Origin: Bacillus wiedmannii
GTDB taxonomy: Bacteria > Bacillota > Bacilli > Bacillales > Bacillaceae_G
Direction: 5' to 3'
NCBI RefSeq assembly: GCF_001583695.1
Contig: NZ_LOBC01000012.1
Location: forward strand, 56,997 to 120,996
Length of the DNA: 64,000 nucleotides
Shown: positions 8,480 to 16,620 of the stretch, in pieces
Position numbering within the stretch: position 1 is the stretch's first letter
Layout: each line of letters opens with the position of its first letter
Notes under the pieces: model-generated
Databases searched by the model: none
Seen by the model: the letters and a program-made list of their open reading frames with translations, nothing else
What the model was told of the DNA's origin: nothing
Translations under genes and position numbers: made by a program

Positions 8480-9516
8480 GAGAATGTTTTTCCTCCTTTA
8501 CGTACAACGAATAGGAAGAATGGTAGCCCTACAATTGCGACAATAGCGGCAACTGGTGTTTCGTATGGAGCGTTAATAGTACGTCCGATTGTATCTGCAA
8601 GTAGCATAAAGGAAGCTCCAGCAATTGCTGACATCGGTATAACAAATCGGTAATCTGGACCGACAATTGGGCGTACCATGTGAGGTACCATTAAACCGAT
8701 AAATGCCATATTTCCGACAAGCGCTACAGAAGCACCAGCAAGTAAGATAATAATGATAAATAGAATGGTTTTAATAACAATAATTTTTTGACCTAGTCCA
8801 ATAGCCACTTCTTCACTAAAACTAAGAACTGTCAATTTTTTTGCTAGTAAGATAGCGATAAAGATACTAATTGAAATGACTGGAATAATAATTTTCAATT
8901 GGCTCCAAGTAGTTCCAATTACGCCCCCAGCAGTCCAAAGCGATACATCTTGTGAAATTTTGAAGTAAATGCCGACTCCTTCTGAAATTGCGAGTAGAAA
9001 TGCTGAAACGGCAGCACCGGCTAATACAATTCGAAGAGGGGACAGCCCGCCTTTTTTCACCATACCAATTCCAAATACCATAATTGCGCCAATTGCAGCA
9101 CCGATAAAGCAAGCAAATGTTAAGTAAAGATAGCTGATGGAAGGATTGAAAGCAAGTGTCAGTGCAAGTGCAGCATTTGCTCCACCAGATAGCCCTAATA
9201 ATCCAGGATCTGCAAGTGGATTTCGTGTTAATCCTTGCATAATTGCTCCAGAAACAGCAAGTCCAGCTCCTACAAAAATAGCAGCAACTTCACGTGGCAA
9301 ACGTATTTCGCGAATAATAGATATTTTGTCCCCTTTAGCGGAGGAAGTAAGTGCTAACCATACGTCTTTTATTGAAGTATCTGCAGCACCTAATACCATT
9401 GCTACCATAAAAATAAGAAAGAATGCAATTATACTCAAAATTAGTTTGTATGTAAAAGCTATAGAACGTGGATTGTCGTGATCTTTTGTCATTCGTTTCA
9501 CATCTTTTCTGTTCAT
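8476..9516 (-). CDS. iron-siderophore ABC transporter permease (FecCD/FhuB-like)
   Basis: A 346-residue FecCD-family permease, partner of the gene that follows. It has an N-terminal hydrophobic helix at about 24-44, the REIRLPREVAA and LTRNPLADPGLLGLSGGANAA family blocks, and the GNMAFIGLMVPHMVRPIVG ATPase-contact loop. The start is uncertain: neither the ATG at 9516 nor the internal one at 9492 has a good Shine-Dalgarno site. A perfect hairpin lies between this gene and the binding-protein gene and would lower expression of the permeases relative to the binding protein. Confidence 0.87.
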   Translation of the reverse strand: MNRKDVKRMTKDHDNPRSIAFTYKLILSIIAFFLIFMVAMVLGAADTSIKDVWLALTSSAKGDKISIIREIRLPREVAAIFVGAGLAVSGAIMQGLTRNPLADPGLLGLSGGANAALALTLAFNPSISYLYLTFACFIGAAIGAIMVFGIGMVKKGGLSPLRIVLAGAAVSAFLLAISEGVGIYFKISQDVSLWTAGGVIGTTWSQLKIIIPVISISIFIAILLAKKLTVLSFSEEVAIGLGQKIIVIKTILFIIIILLAGASVALVGNMAFIGLMVPHMVRPIVGPDYRFVIPMSAIAGASFMLLADTIGRTINAPYETPVAAIVAIVGLPFFLFVVRKGGKTFS

Positions 9517-9528
9517 AGAATAAAGGAA

Positions 9529-9555
9529 GAGGAATTCTTAAATTAAGAATTCCTC
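9529..9555 (-). terminator. intercistronic hairpin between binding protein and permease genes
   Basis: A perfect 13-base inverted repeat (GAGGAATTCTTAA and complement, one base apart) lacks a good T-run. It probably stabilises the binding-protein mRNA or causes partial termination. Confidence 0.6.
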
Positions 9556-9564
9556 ATGTTTGTA

Positions 9565-10482
9565 TTATTTACCAAGAAAGCTCTTCTTGAAGAAGTCTAG
9601 TTGGAAATCTAATGTAAGTGGATCATTGAAATAGAATTCCATCATGTTTGCTTCGTATACGCGATTATTTTTTACTGCTGGGATGTTTTTATATGATTCT
9701 GTCTCTTGGAATGAGTTATCAGTATCTTTGTTTTTACTTACGATTAAGTAATCACCAGCAAATTCAGGTAATACTTCAGTAGATAATGCGTAGTAACCTT
9801 CTTTTAATGCTTTTTCTTTTACTTTTTCAGGCATTTTTAATTTCATTTCTTGGTACAGAATTTCTGTTCCACGGCCCCAGTTCTCGCCGTATACATAAAG
9901 TTGTTTGTTGAAGTTTTCTACAACAGAAACTGTTGCATCTTCACCGATTTTTGCTTTAATTTCTTTACCAGCGTCTTGTGCACGTTTCTTGAAGTCATCA
10001 ATCCAAGTTTTTGCTTCTTTTTCTTTGTTTAATAATTTACCGATTTCTAAATGCTGTGTTAAGTAATCAACTTTTCCGTAAGTGTACGTTACAGTAGGAG
10101 CGATCTTCTTTAACTTATCAACATTTTTAATATTTGATAAACCAATGATTAAATCTGGATTTAGTTCAGCGATTTTTTCAACGTTTTCATCTGATACTTC
10201 AGCAACATCTTTCAGTTTGCTATCAAAGCGTGGGTTTTGTTTAGACCATGAATCTACCCCAACAAGATTTACATCTAATGACATTACGTTACCAGCGAAT
10301 GATGATAAAACAACAACACGTTTTGGATTTGCAGGAACTTCTACTTTACCATTTTCAGATTGGTATGTAATTGTTTCTGATTTACTACCTTTTGCATCGT
10401 TCTTTTTGTCTGTAGAGCCATTGCTACAAGCGCTCATAACAAGAACGAAAAGAACTGTTAGTGAAATAAATAACTTTTTCAT
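9565..10482 (-). CDS. ferric siderophore-binding lipoprotein (FhuD/FeuA type)
   Basis: This 305-residue protein starts with a lipoprotein signal peptide; the lipobox VMSACSN puts the lipidated Cys at residue 19. It then has the class III solute-binding fold with PKRVVVLS near residue 54, ELNPDLIIGLS, a long helical linker, and the YGENWGRGTEILYQ segment seen in hydroxamate-siderophore binding proteins. It is first in the operon with two permeases. The match to FhuD suggests a hydroxamate ligand, but ligand choice cannot be settled from sequence. Iron control by Fur is likely because of the box at 10666-10680. Confidence 0.88.
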   Translation of the reverse strand: MKKLFISLTVLFVLVMSACSNGSTDKKNDAKGSKSETITYQSENGKVEVPANPKRVVVLSSFAGNVMSLDVNLVGVDSWSKQNPRFDSKLKDVAEVSDENVEKIAELNPDLIIGLSNIKNVDKLKKIAPTVTYTYGKVDYLTQHLEIGKLLNKEKEAKTWIDDFKKRAQDAGKEIKAKIGEDATVSVVENFNKQLYVYGENWGRGTEILYQEMKLKMPEKVKEKALKEGYYALSTEVLPEFAGDYLIVSKNKDTDNSFQETESYKNIPAVKNNRVYEANMMEFYFNDPLTLDFQLDFFKKSFLGK

Positions 10483-10665
10483 TGTTTTTCTCCTTTAACA
10501 TAGATGATATGTGTATATAACAATTTGTTTAACTGTAATCTTTTTGAAAGAGTAGTGGTAATGCAAAATGCTTATTAAAAATCTTGAATATGAGATTCTA
10601 CAATATAGTATTAACCATATTAATAAAAGAAGATGTAATCTCAAATTTGCTAATTATTAACAAAT

Positions 10666-10680
10666 TGATAATGATTATCA
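10666..10680. promoter_or_regulatory. perfect Fur box
   Basis: TGATAATGATTATCA is a perfect 7-1-7 dyad matching the Bacillus Fur consensus TGATAATnATTATCA. It sits between the divergent siderophore-transport and reductase genes. Confidence 0.88.
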
Positions 10681-10771
10681 CTATTGATTCTTTAAATAAT
10701 ATAATTTTATATAGGTGTATTGTCAATAGTAATTTTGATTGTAAATTTTGCGGAAACAGGTTATATTTTAT

Positions 10772-10786
10772 TGAGAATGATAATCA
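10772..10786 (+). promoter_or_regulatory. second Fur box, upstream of the reductase gene
   Basis: TGAGAATGATAATCA matches the 7-1-7 Fur consensus with two changes and ends 27 bases before the reductase ATG. Confidence 0.7.
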
Positions 10787-10813
10787 ATGACTAGTAGCTG
10801 AGGAGTGACACGA

Positions 10814-11863
10814 ATGAATCAAGAAGAATTGTTTGATGTAACTGTGATAGGCGGAGGACCTGCAGGGCTTTATTCGGCTTTTTATAGTGGACTCAGAGAG
10901 ATGAAAACGAAAATAATAGAATTTCAACCACAGTTAGGTGGAAAAATACATGTTTATCCAGAGAAGATGATTTGGGATGTAGGAGGGCTGCTGCCAGTTA
11001 CAGGTGATAAATTAATTGAACAACTTGTACAGCAGGGGCTAACATTTAAGCCAGAAGTGGTATTAAGTACAAAAGTAGAATCGATTATTCGTAACGAAGA
11101 TGGCACTTTTACGTTAAAAGCAAGCACTGGAGAAGAACATTTTTCAAAAACAATTATCGTCGCAACTGGAAGTGGTATATTGAAACCTCAAAAGTTATCA
11201 ATTGAAGGTGCTGAGCGATTTGAAGTATCTAATTTAAATTATACAGTGAAATCTTTAAAGCGTTTCAAAGGTAAGACGGTCATTATTTCCGGCGGAGGAA
11301 ATTCTGCTGTTGATTGGGCAAATGAATTAGAACCAATTGCGAAAAAAGTGTATGTAACATATAGAAAAGAAGAATTATCTGGTCATGAAGCACAAGTAAA
11401 ACAACTGCTGAACAGCTCGGCGGAGTGTTTCTTTAATACATCGATTACAAAACTCATTGCTGGTGATAATCATGAAGCGATCGAATATGTAGAATTAACG
11501 AATCATGAAACAAGTGAAATTTCACATTTACCTATTGATGAAGTGATTATTAACCATGGATATGAACGTGACATTACGTTATTAGAAAATAGTGAGTTAG
11601 ACGTTGCAATTATAGATAATTATTATATTGCAGGTAATGCGAATAGTGAGTCCTCTGTAGATGGATTATATGCTGCGGGAGATATTTTAAAACACGAAGG
11701 GAAATTACACTTAATTGCGGGAGCATTCCAAGATGCTGGAAATGCTGTAAATAAAGCGAAACAATTTATTCAACCTGATGCAAGTGAGTACGGAATGGTT
11801 TCTTCGCATAATGAAGTATTTACGAAGAGAAATCGTGAATTGATCAAGCAGATGATGAAATAA
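10814..11863 (+). CDS. ferredoxin/flavodoxin-NADP reductase (thioredoxin-reductase-like, YumC type)
   Basis: A 349-residue FAD enzyme of the TrxR-like ferredoxin-NADP reductase family. The FAD motif VTVIGGGPAGLYSAF is at about 10-24, the NADP motif VIISGGGNSAVDWA is mid-protein, and GLYAAGDI closes the second FAD contact. The redox CxxC of true thioredoxin reductases is absent, as expected for this family. I chose ATG 10814 over GTG 10805 because GAGGAG lies eight bases upstream. Two Fur boxes upstream suggest induction under low iron, where it may supply electrons for flavodoxin or siderophore-iron release. Confidence 0.9.
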   Translation: MNQEELFDVTVIGGGPAGLYSAFYSGLREMKTKIIEFQPQLGGKIHVYPEKMIWDVGGLLPVTGDKLIEQLVQQGLTFKPEVVLSTKVESIIRNEDGTFTLKASTGEEHFSKTIIVATGSGILKPQKLSIEGAERFEVSNLNYTVKSLKRFKGKTVIISGGGNSAVDWANELEPIAKKVYVTYRKEELSGHEAQVKQLLNSSAECFFNTSITKLIAGDNHEAIEYVELTNHETSEISHLPIDEVIINHGYERDITLLENSELDVAIIDNYYIAGNANSESSVDGLYAAGDILKHEGKLHLIAGAFQDAGNAVNKAKQFIQPDASEYGMVSSHNEVFTKRNRELIKQMMK

Positions 11864-11877
11864 TAAAGTGAAACTGT

Positions 11878-11906
11878 AATCAGTGGGGCTATTCTCCGCT
11901 GATTAT
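11878..11906 (+). terminator. terminator-like hairpin after the reductase gene
   Basis: An 11-base-pair stem (AATCAGTGGGG / TCTCCGCTGATT with wobble pairs) lies 15 bases past the stop. Its arms resemble the first hairpin of the repeat at 54860, so it may be a degenerate copy. Confidence 0.5.
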
Positions 11907-11942
11907 GGCTACGCACTAATATAGCAGGATAAAGAAACAAGT

Positions 11943-11996
11943 AACCCCCATTTACTTCTCTTTTCGAGTGACGAGAGAGGTAAATGGGGGTTTTCC
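11943..11996 (+). terminator. second strong terminator
   Basis: AACCCCCATTTAC pairs with GTAAATGGGGGTT around an inner loop and is followed by TTTTCCTGTTT. It closes the reductase unit. Confidence 0.75.
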
Positions 11997-12123
11997 TGTT
12001 TACTATATTTTCAATCATTGTAATGACACCGGTTTCATCAGTTCATGTGATATGAACGTTTTATTTGTAAATCTCCCTAGAAAACAATGAATCTATGTTT
12101 TGCTGCCGCAGAACAGTATTACA

Positions 12124-12492
12124 TTATGCTGTCCCTTTAGCTCGTTCGTTAGGAAATGGCATATTTAATATAGAAGCAATGTACTGTTTTCCATGCATTC
12201 GAGCTAATGATTCTAATATTTGACGGACGCGTTTTGTAAGATGTCCTTGTTCCTTTATAGCTTCACAATATGCGTCATAGAAAACGTATTTAGCCCAAAG
12301 GAAATCATCTTGTTGGAATAAAAAGTGATTTTTGTACCATTCCCCAATTGTATGGTAACAATTGTTTTCATGTATTACTGCGCTTTGAGAAAGAATACGA
12401 TCAGATAAAGATGTAGTTAAATGAGAAATTGTGTTTTCTGTTTCAAATTGTAATGTTTTTTCTAACATTGTAATGATGTGACGAGTAGCCAT
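12124..12492 (-). CDS. conserved hypothetical protein (122 aa)
   Basis: I do not recognise this family. The 122-residue product is soluble, mostly helical by composition, and rich in His, Gln and Tyr, with no signal peptide and no cysteine pair of note. The ATG has AAAGGAG nine bases upstream, so it is a real gene. It is monocistronic, lying between the reductase terminators and the divergent small DNA-binding gene. The shared upstream region (12493-12681) is AT-rich without a clear operator. Confidence 0.7.
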   Translation of the reverse strand: MATRHIITMLEKTLQFETENTISHLTTSLSDRILSQSAVIHENNCYHTIGEWYKNHFLFQQDDFLWAKYVFYDAYCEAIKEQGHLTKRVRQILESLARMHGKQYIASILNMPFPNERAKGTA

Positions 12493-12681
12493 ATGTTAAC
12501 TCTCCTTTGTGTAAATGGGTAATACCATTATATATTTAAAAAATCCTTACTATATTATTATACAATATATGGAATGCATCCACCTTCTTTTTAAATTGTA
12601 TTTACAAAATCTTTTTTATTTGTTTACAAAAATAAAGTAAGATACAGTATATATGAAAAAAATAATAAAGGAATGAACGCG

Positions 12682-12912
12682 TTGTATATAACAGTAGAAG
12701 AAGCTGCGGAGTATTTGAATTTACCAAAATCGTATATTGAAGAGCTAATTCAGCAAAAGAAAATTCGTGCACTATTTGATGGAGAGCAATATTTATTAAA
12801 TAAAGAACAATTCAATACACATTTAGAACAAATGGAAAAATATAAGCAATTAGTGGAAGATATATTGAACGAACCAATTCCAGAAGATATGGATGTTAAA
12901 GACGAAGATTAA
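12682..12912 (+). CDS. small excisionase-type helix-turn-helix protein
   Basis: This 76-residue protein has the MerR/excisionase-like DNA-binding opening YITVEEAAEYLNLPKSYI, with the following wing KKIRALFDGEQYLL, and an acidic tail (PEDMDVKDED). I prefer the TTG start at 12682 because AAAGGA is nine bases upstream; the ATG at 12673 touches that site. It is isolated from any phage gene, so a house-keeping regulator is more likely than a true excisionase. Target unknown. Confidence 0.75.
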   Translation: MYITVEEAAEYLNLPKSYIEELIQQKKIRALFDGEQYLLNKEQFNTHLEQMEKYKQLVEDILNEPIPEDMDVKDED

Positions 12913-12922
12913 ACTATGGGAG

Positions 12923-12969
12923 ATCCCGTATGAAGATATGCAGAAATGTATCTTCATACGGGATTTTTT
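12923..12969 (+). terminator. terminator after the excisionase-like gene
   Basis: A 16-base-pair perfect stem (12923-12938 with 12949-12964) is followed by six T. Confidence 0.9.
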
Positions 12970-13078
12970 GTTTCAAGATATCAAAATTTTAAGGAGTCTC
13001 CAGGGCTTTTCGGGAGTTTGATAGGTATTAGTCTACCAGGTTAAAAGCATATTTTTTTCTAGCTAGGACAAACATAGA

Positions 13079-13107
13079 GAACGTAACCTGTACAGATACA
13101 TATACTA
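13079..13107 (+). promoter_or_regulatory. sigma-K-type promoter of the CotB-like genes
   Basis: CATATACTA at 13099-13107 fits the sigma-K -10 pattern CATAnnnTA exactly, and GAAC ends 16 bases upstream, fitting the loose -35 (AC). Transcription would start about 35 bases before the first coat gene, in the late mother cell. Confidence 0.55.
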
Positions 13108-13147
13108 TCAGTGCAAAAGCTTATAAATTAATGGAAGGGGTTTTCTC

Positions 13148-13669
13148 GTGAGTTTATTTCATTGGGATTTTTTGAAAGACTTAATTGGATCTTATGTAAG
13201 AGTAAACAGAGGTGGACCAGAATCTCAAAAAGGAACAATAGTATCATTAGGTGTGGACTACTTCGGATTAGAGAATGAAAAAGGAGAGAACCATTACTAC
13301 CAGCTTCGCCATCTGAAAAGCATTACCCAAAATACGAAAGATGGTGGAGTAGGTGATTTAGAATGGGGAGAAGAAGACATTGCAGAAGACTTTGAAACGC
13401 TACTTCAAAGCTTCAAATACCGCTGGGTGAAAATTAACCGTGGTGGACCAGAGAAAATTGAAGGTATTTTACAAGATGTTTCTGGCGGTTATGTAACATT
13501 GATTATTAAAGAAGAAGTTGTATTAATTACACTATCTCATATTAAGAGTGTTAATTATAATGCATCTGTAAGTGGAGAGAGTGATGAGAGTAGCAATGAG
13601 AAAAGTAATGAAAACAGCAATAATTCAAGTCGAGCTCGCGCACTAAGACAATCAAGTAGAGGAAGATAA
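13148..13669 (+). CDS. CotB-like spore coat/exosporium protein 1
   Basis: This 173-residue protein holds two repeats of a small Sm-like beta domain, each opening with (V/I)(R/K)(V/I)NRGGPE (about residues 18-26 and 97-105) and ending in HxKS(I/V). Such repeats are the N-terminal region of the CotB family of spore coat proteins. The C-terminus is a Ser/Asn/Arg-rich tail (SNEKSNENSNNSSRARALR), like the phosphorylated tail of CotB. The GTG start has GGAAGGGG seven bases upstream. It is first of a tandem trio behind a sigma-K-like promoter, so outer spore layer location is inferred. Confidence 0.8.
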   Translation: MSLFHWDFLKDLIGSYVRVNRGGPESQKGTIVSLGVDYFGLENEKGENHYYQLRHLKSITQNTKDGGVGDLEWGEEDIAEDFETLLQSFKYRWVKINRGGPEKIEGILQDVSGGYVTLIIKEEVVLITLSHIKSVNYNASVSGESDESSNEKSNENSNNSSRARALRQSSRGR

Positions 13670-13690
13670 AACAGAAAGGAGGGTATGAAT

Positions 13691-14134
13691 TTGAAGGATG
13701 TATTATGCTGTGATCAAATCAAAGGTTTAGTTGGTGAGAATGTAAAAGTAAATCTTCGTGGACCGGAAAGTCGAGTAGGTGTACTGTCATTGTTAGGAAA
13801 AGATTACCTTACACTACAATTACCTCATGGAGAATTAGTGTATTATCAGCTGAAACATGTGAAGAGTCTAGTCAGAAAAGTAAAAGAGGCACAAGGAGAA
13901 TATGGTTCATGTTTTTATGCGGAAGAAGATACTTTTTTAGATGTATTAAATGACTTGAAGTATAAATGGATAAAGATTAATCGTGGTGGACCAGAGTGTG
14001 TGGAAGGTTTATTGAGTGATATACATGATGGAAATATTACACTAGTTAACGGTGATGAGGTCATTTATGTGATTAATTCCCATATTAAGAGCGTGAGTCA
14101 AATAGTTAAAAACAAAAAGACTGAAGAAGAATAA
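13691..14134 (+). CDS. CotB-like spore coat/exosporium protein 2
   Basis: A paralogue of the preceding gene: 147 residues with two Sm-like repeats, (KVNLRGPESRVGVL near residue 20 and IKINRGGPECVEGLL near residue 98), each closing with HVKSL or HIKSV. The Ser-rich tail is missing. I chose the TTG at 13691 because AGGAGGG lies seven bases upstream; the in-frame ATG at 13685 is only one base from it. It follows gene 1 by about 20 bases and is probably co-transcribed. The Cys residues (CCDQ, C-F-Y) could cross-link in the spore coat; that is inference. Confidence 0.78.
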   Translation: MKDVLCCDQIKGLVGENVKVNLRGPESRVGVLSLLGKDYLTLQLPHGELVYYQLKHVKSLVRKVKEAQGEYGSCFYAEEDTFLDVLNDLKYKWIKINRGGPECVEGLLSDIHDGNITLVNGDEVIYVINSHIKSVSQIVKNKKTEEE

Positions 14135-14162
14135 TGTTTAATAAATAAAAGGGGCATTATGA

Positions 14163-14288
14163 TTGAAAGTGAAGAATGATTTCATATTTCTCTGTAATTA
14201 TTTTTGGATATATGAAAAAGGGCTTCTTACTATTAAAAAACAGAACATTGCCCCTGGTTATTTTTTGAAATGGAGAATAGGAGAGTAA
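14163..14288 (+). CDS. possible 41-residue small protein between coat genes
   Basis: A TTG-initiated frame of 41 codons with AAAAGGGG eight to ten bases upstream encodes a basic, partly hydrophobic peptide (FIFLCNYFWIYEKGLL). It has no recognised family. Its place between two spore coat genes and its ribosome site support it; the non-ATG start and small size weaken it. It could also be a leader or chance frame. Confidence 0.3.
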   Translation: MKVKNDFIFLCNYFWIYEKGLLTIKKQNIAPGYFLKWRIGE

Positions 14289-14312
14289 AAATTCATAGGA
14301 AGGAGGATACAG

Positions 14313-14981
14313 ATGAATGAGTTAAACAAAAGTATTGGAGAAAATATATATGTTAAATTAATTGGTGAAAAAAGATTTAAAGGTGTATTAATAGACGTAG
14401 GAAATGATATTGTTGTTCTTTACAATGGACAAGACTACGTATATATATCTTTATACCATGTACAATATTATAAGTTTTTAAGACCATATGATGAAGAGAT
14501 ATCAAAACCAGATGTGGATTCTGTAATTAAGAGGGAATCCCCTTCCATTTCTTTGAGAAAAGTATTAAGTACTTCTAAAGGGATTTTTACAGAAGTTTAT
14601 GTAGCAGGAAATGCTCCAATACACGGTTATGTTACAAGTGTAATGAACGATTATATTGTTTTTTATAGTCCAGTTTATAAAACAGTATATATATCTTTAA
14701 AGCATTTGAAATGGTTAATTCCGTATAAAGAAAATCAAGTTCCGTATGCCCTCAATAAAAATGAACTCCCCGTGAATCCGTTAAATATTACGTTAGCTAG
14801 AACATTTGAAGAGCAGCTTATTAAAATGGCTGGAAAAATTATGGTGTTCGATTTAGGTGAGGAGTCTAATAAGATTGGAAAGATGGCGAAGATTGATGAG
14901 GGGCATATTGAAATATTAAAAGCACGTGATGCAAAAATGTATGTGAATATTCAACATGTGAAATCTGTCCATTGTCCGTAG
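14313..14981 (+). CDS. CotB-related protein with three Sm-like repeats
   Basis: This 222-residue protein is the third and most diverged member of the tandem. Three repeats can be seen: IGENIYVKLIGE...YHVQYYK (about 7-53), IFTEVYVAGNAP...KHLKWL (about 90-136) and AGKIMVFDLGEE...QHVKSV (about 170-218). The NRGGPE signature of its neighbours is lost, but the beta-strand pattern and the closing H-(V/L)-K remain. The ATG has GGAAGGAGG seven bases upstream. A spore coat or exosporium role is inferred from relatedness and position. Confidence 0.65.
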   Translation: MNELNKSIGENIYVKLIGEKRFKGVLIDVGNDIVVLYNGQDYVYISLYHVQYYKFLRPYDEEISKPDVDSVIKRESPSISLRKVLSTSKGIFTEVYVAGNAPIHGYVTSVMNDYIVFYSPVYKTVYISLKHLKWLIPYKENQVPYALNKNELPVNPLNITLARTFEEQLIKMAGKIMVFDLGEESNKIGKMAKIDEGHIEILKARDAKMYVNIQHVKSVHCP

Positions 14982-15217
14982 ACGAGTTGAAAGGGCTGGC
15001 TTTTTCTTTTATATGTAGAAGAAAAGGTCGAGCCTATTTGTTTAGATTGATTTGAATATGAGGGTAAAAATGAATTGAATATAAATATGTTAGCTTTATC
15101 TATGAAGAGCTAATCTTGTGCGAAATTATAAAAAATATGTACGAGCCATCTTGTAATATATTCAATTTATTTTTTGAGGGAGAACTGCTCAACTAATATA
15201 TTAAAGGGGTTTTGTTT

Positions 15218-16483
15218 GTGGAGCAGTTTCCAAATTCGTTATCGATTACATTACTTGGTAGTGCTGGTGGAGCAGCAAAAGCAGTTTTAGCAATTTTAAA
15301 TCAAGCGATAGTAAATGAAAAAGACCCGATTTATGAAGCGATAAAGAATGTTACATTTCATTTGGTTGATATAAAACAAAAAGATAGGGCTTATTATGGT
15401 GAGTTGTTTCCAAATTTGAAAGATCAATTGTTTTTATATGAAATTGACCTTCAAGATGTAGTGAAATTCAAACAACATTTGAAAGAAAAAAGCACGGGTG
15501 TTGTTATTGATGTTTCGGGGGCAGATACAATCAGAGTATTAAGTTGTTGTAATGAACTTGGAATTTGTTATATTAATTCAGCTTTGGAAAATGAGGAAGT
15601 AGATCAGGACGATAGTTTAATCGGCTTTCAGCTTACGGAAAGATATACGAGGTTTGAGAAGGAGAAAGAGAAATTTACAAATACAAAAGCAATTATAGGC
15701 TCAGGTATGAATCCAGGTGTTGTTCAATGGATGGTTGTTGAACTTATGAAGGAGCGGCCAAAAGAAAAGCCAAGAGCATGCTATATAGTAGAACATGATA
15801 CGTCATTTTTGAATGATACAGCACTGATAAAGCCTCATACACTTTATGCTTCATGGGCAGTAGAGCGATTTCTAGATGAAGCGATATGGAGTTATCCGAT
15901 GTATATGAGTCAGCATCGTCCTCTTTATTTTTATGAAGATGTATATGCTTCAGAGTATAAAGTAAAGTTAGGAGAGAAAGAGTTTTATGGCTGTTTAATG
16001 CCACATGAGGAAGTTTTAATTTTAGGAAAAAACTTCAATATGGAAGTGGGTTTTCTTTACCGAATTAATGAGTATACGACTAATGTAATTAGACAGAACT
16101 TAGATCAAGTAGAAGATTTATGGAATTGGAATCGTAAAGTATTTAATCCAGCCGAAGAAGAGATTGCGGGCGAGGATCTAGTAGGTGTATTACTCGTTTA
16201 TGAAAATAGCGAGACATATATGTATAACGTGATGAATAGCAGTCAAGTTTTTCATAAATATAAAACGAATGCGACTTACTTCCAAGTAGGATGCGGAATT
16301 TATGCTGGCTTGTGTAGTTTACTGTTCGATAACTTTAAACAAGGTGCCTATTATGTAGAGGAATTATTATTAAATACAGAGAGTAAGTACGGGGAATATT
16401 TGAATTTATATATGAAGGATTTTGTAGTGGGCGGAAATGACTTTACGGATGGATTGCTACATGATCGGGTAAGATGGATATAA
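15218..16483 (+). CDS. saccharopine-dehydrogenase/homospermidine-synthase-like protein
   Basis: A 422-residue protein with an N-terminal NAD(P)-binding Rossmann domain (ITLLGSAGGAAKAVLAIL, about 8-25) and an INSALE...IIGSGMNPGVVQWMV region, typical of the saccharopine dehydrogenase / homospermidine synthase / carboxynorspermidine dehydrogenase group. In that group GMNPG lies at the active site. It would act on polyamine or amino-acid Schiff bases, but the substrate is unknown. The GTG start at 15218 has AAAGGGG eight bases upstream; the TTG at 15212 is too close. It is monocistronic with a strong terminator behind. Confidence 0.7.
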   Translation: MEQFPNSLSITLLGSAGGAAKAVLAILNQAIVNEKDPIYEAIKNVTFHLVDIKQKDRAYYGELFPNLKDQLFLYEIDLQDVVKFKQHLKEKSTGVVIDVSGADTIRVLSCCNELGICYINSALENEEVDQDDSLIGFQLTERYTRFEKEKEKFTNTKAIIGSGMNPGVVQWMVVELMKERPKEKPRACYIVEHDTSFLNDTALIKPHTLYASWAVERFLDEAIWSYPMYMSQHRPLYFYEDVYASEYKVKLGEKEFYGCLMPHEEVLILGKNFNMEVGFLYRINEYTTNVIRQNLDQVEDLWNWNRKVFNPAEEEIAGEDLVGVLLVYENSETYMYNVMNSSQVFHKYKTNATYFQVGCGIYAGLCSLLFDNFKQGAYYVEELLLNTESKYGEYLNLYMKDFVVGGNDFTDGLLHDRVRWI

Positions 16484-16489
16484 GTTGTG

Positions 16490-16524
16490 ACGAAAAGGAA
16501 GGGGAAATCTCCTTCCTTTTCGTA
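16490..16524 (+). terminator. terminator of the dehydrogenase-like gene
   Basis: ACGAAAAGGAAGG pairs with CCTTCCTTTTCGT across a short loop, giving 13 base pairs with a T-rich right arm. Confidence 0.75.
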
Positions 16525-16620
16525 TGATAAGGTTACATCTTACCCTGAAAGCAATTTCATACTTATAATTTAAGGAGATAATATGTAGAGCTTTTGTATT
16601 GAGTATGAGGAGTATTTATA

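Larger units (their letters stand above)
10483..10813. other. divergent intergenic region of the iron genes
   Basis: This AT-rich control region separates the minus-strand binding-protein gene from the plus-strand reductase gene. It holds two Fur boxes (10666-10680 and 10772-10786). A 68-codon frame at 10584-10790 has poor composition and no ribosome site, and I do not count it as a gene. Confidence 0.7.

Noticed and set aside
10584-10790. 68-codon open frame between the iron genes
   Set aside because: It overlaps both Fur boxes, has no ribosome site and has an Ile/Asn-rich composition expected of AT-rich noncoding DNA.
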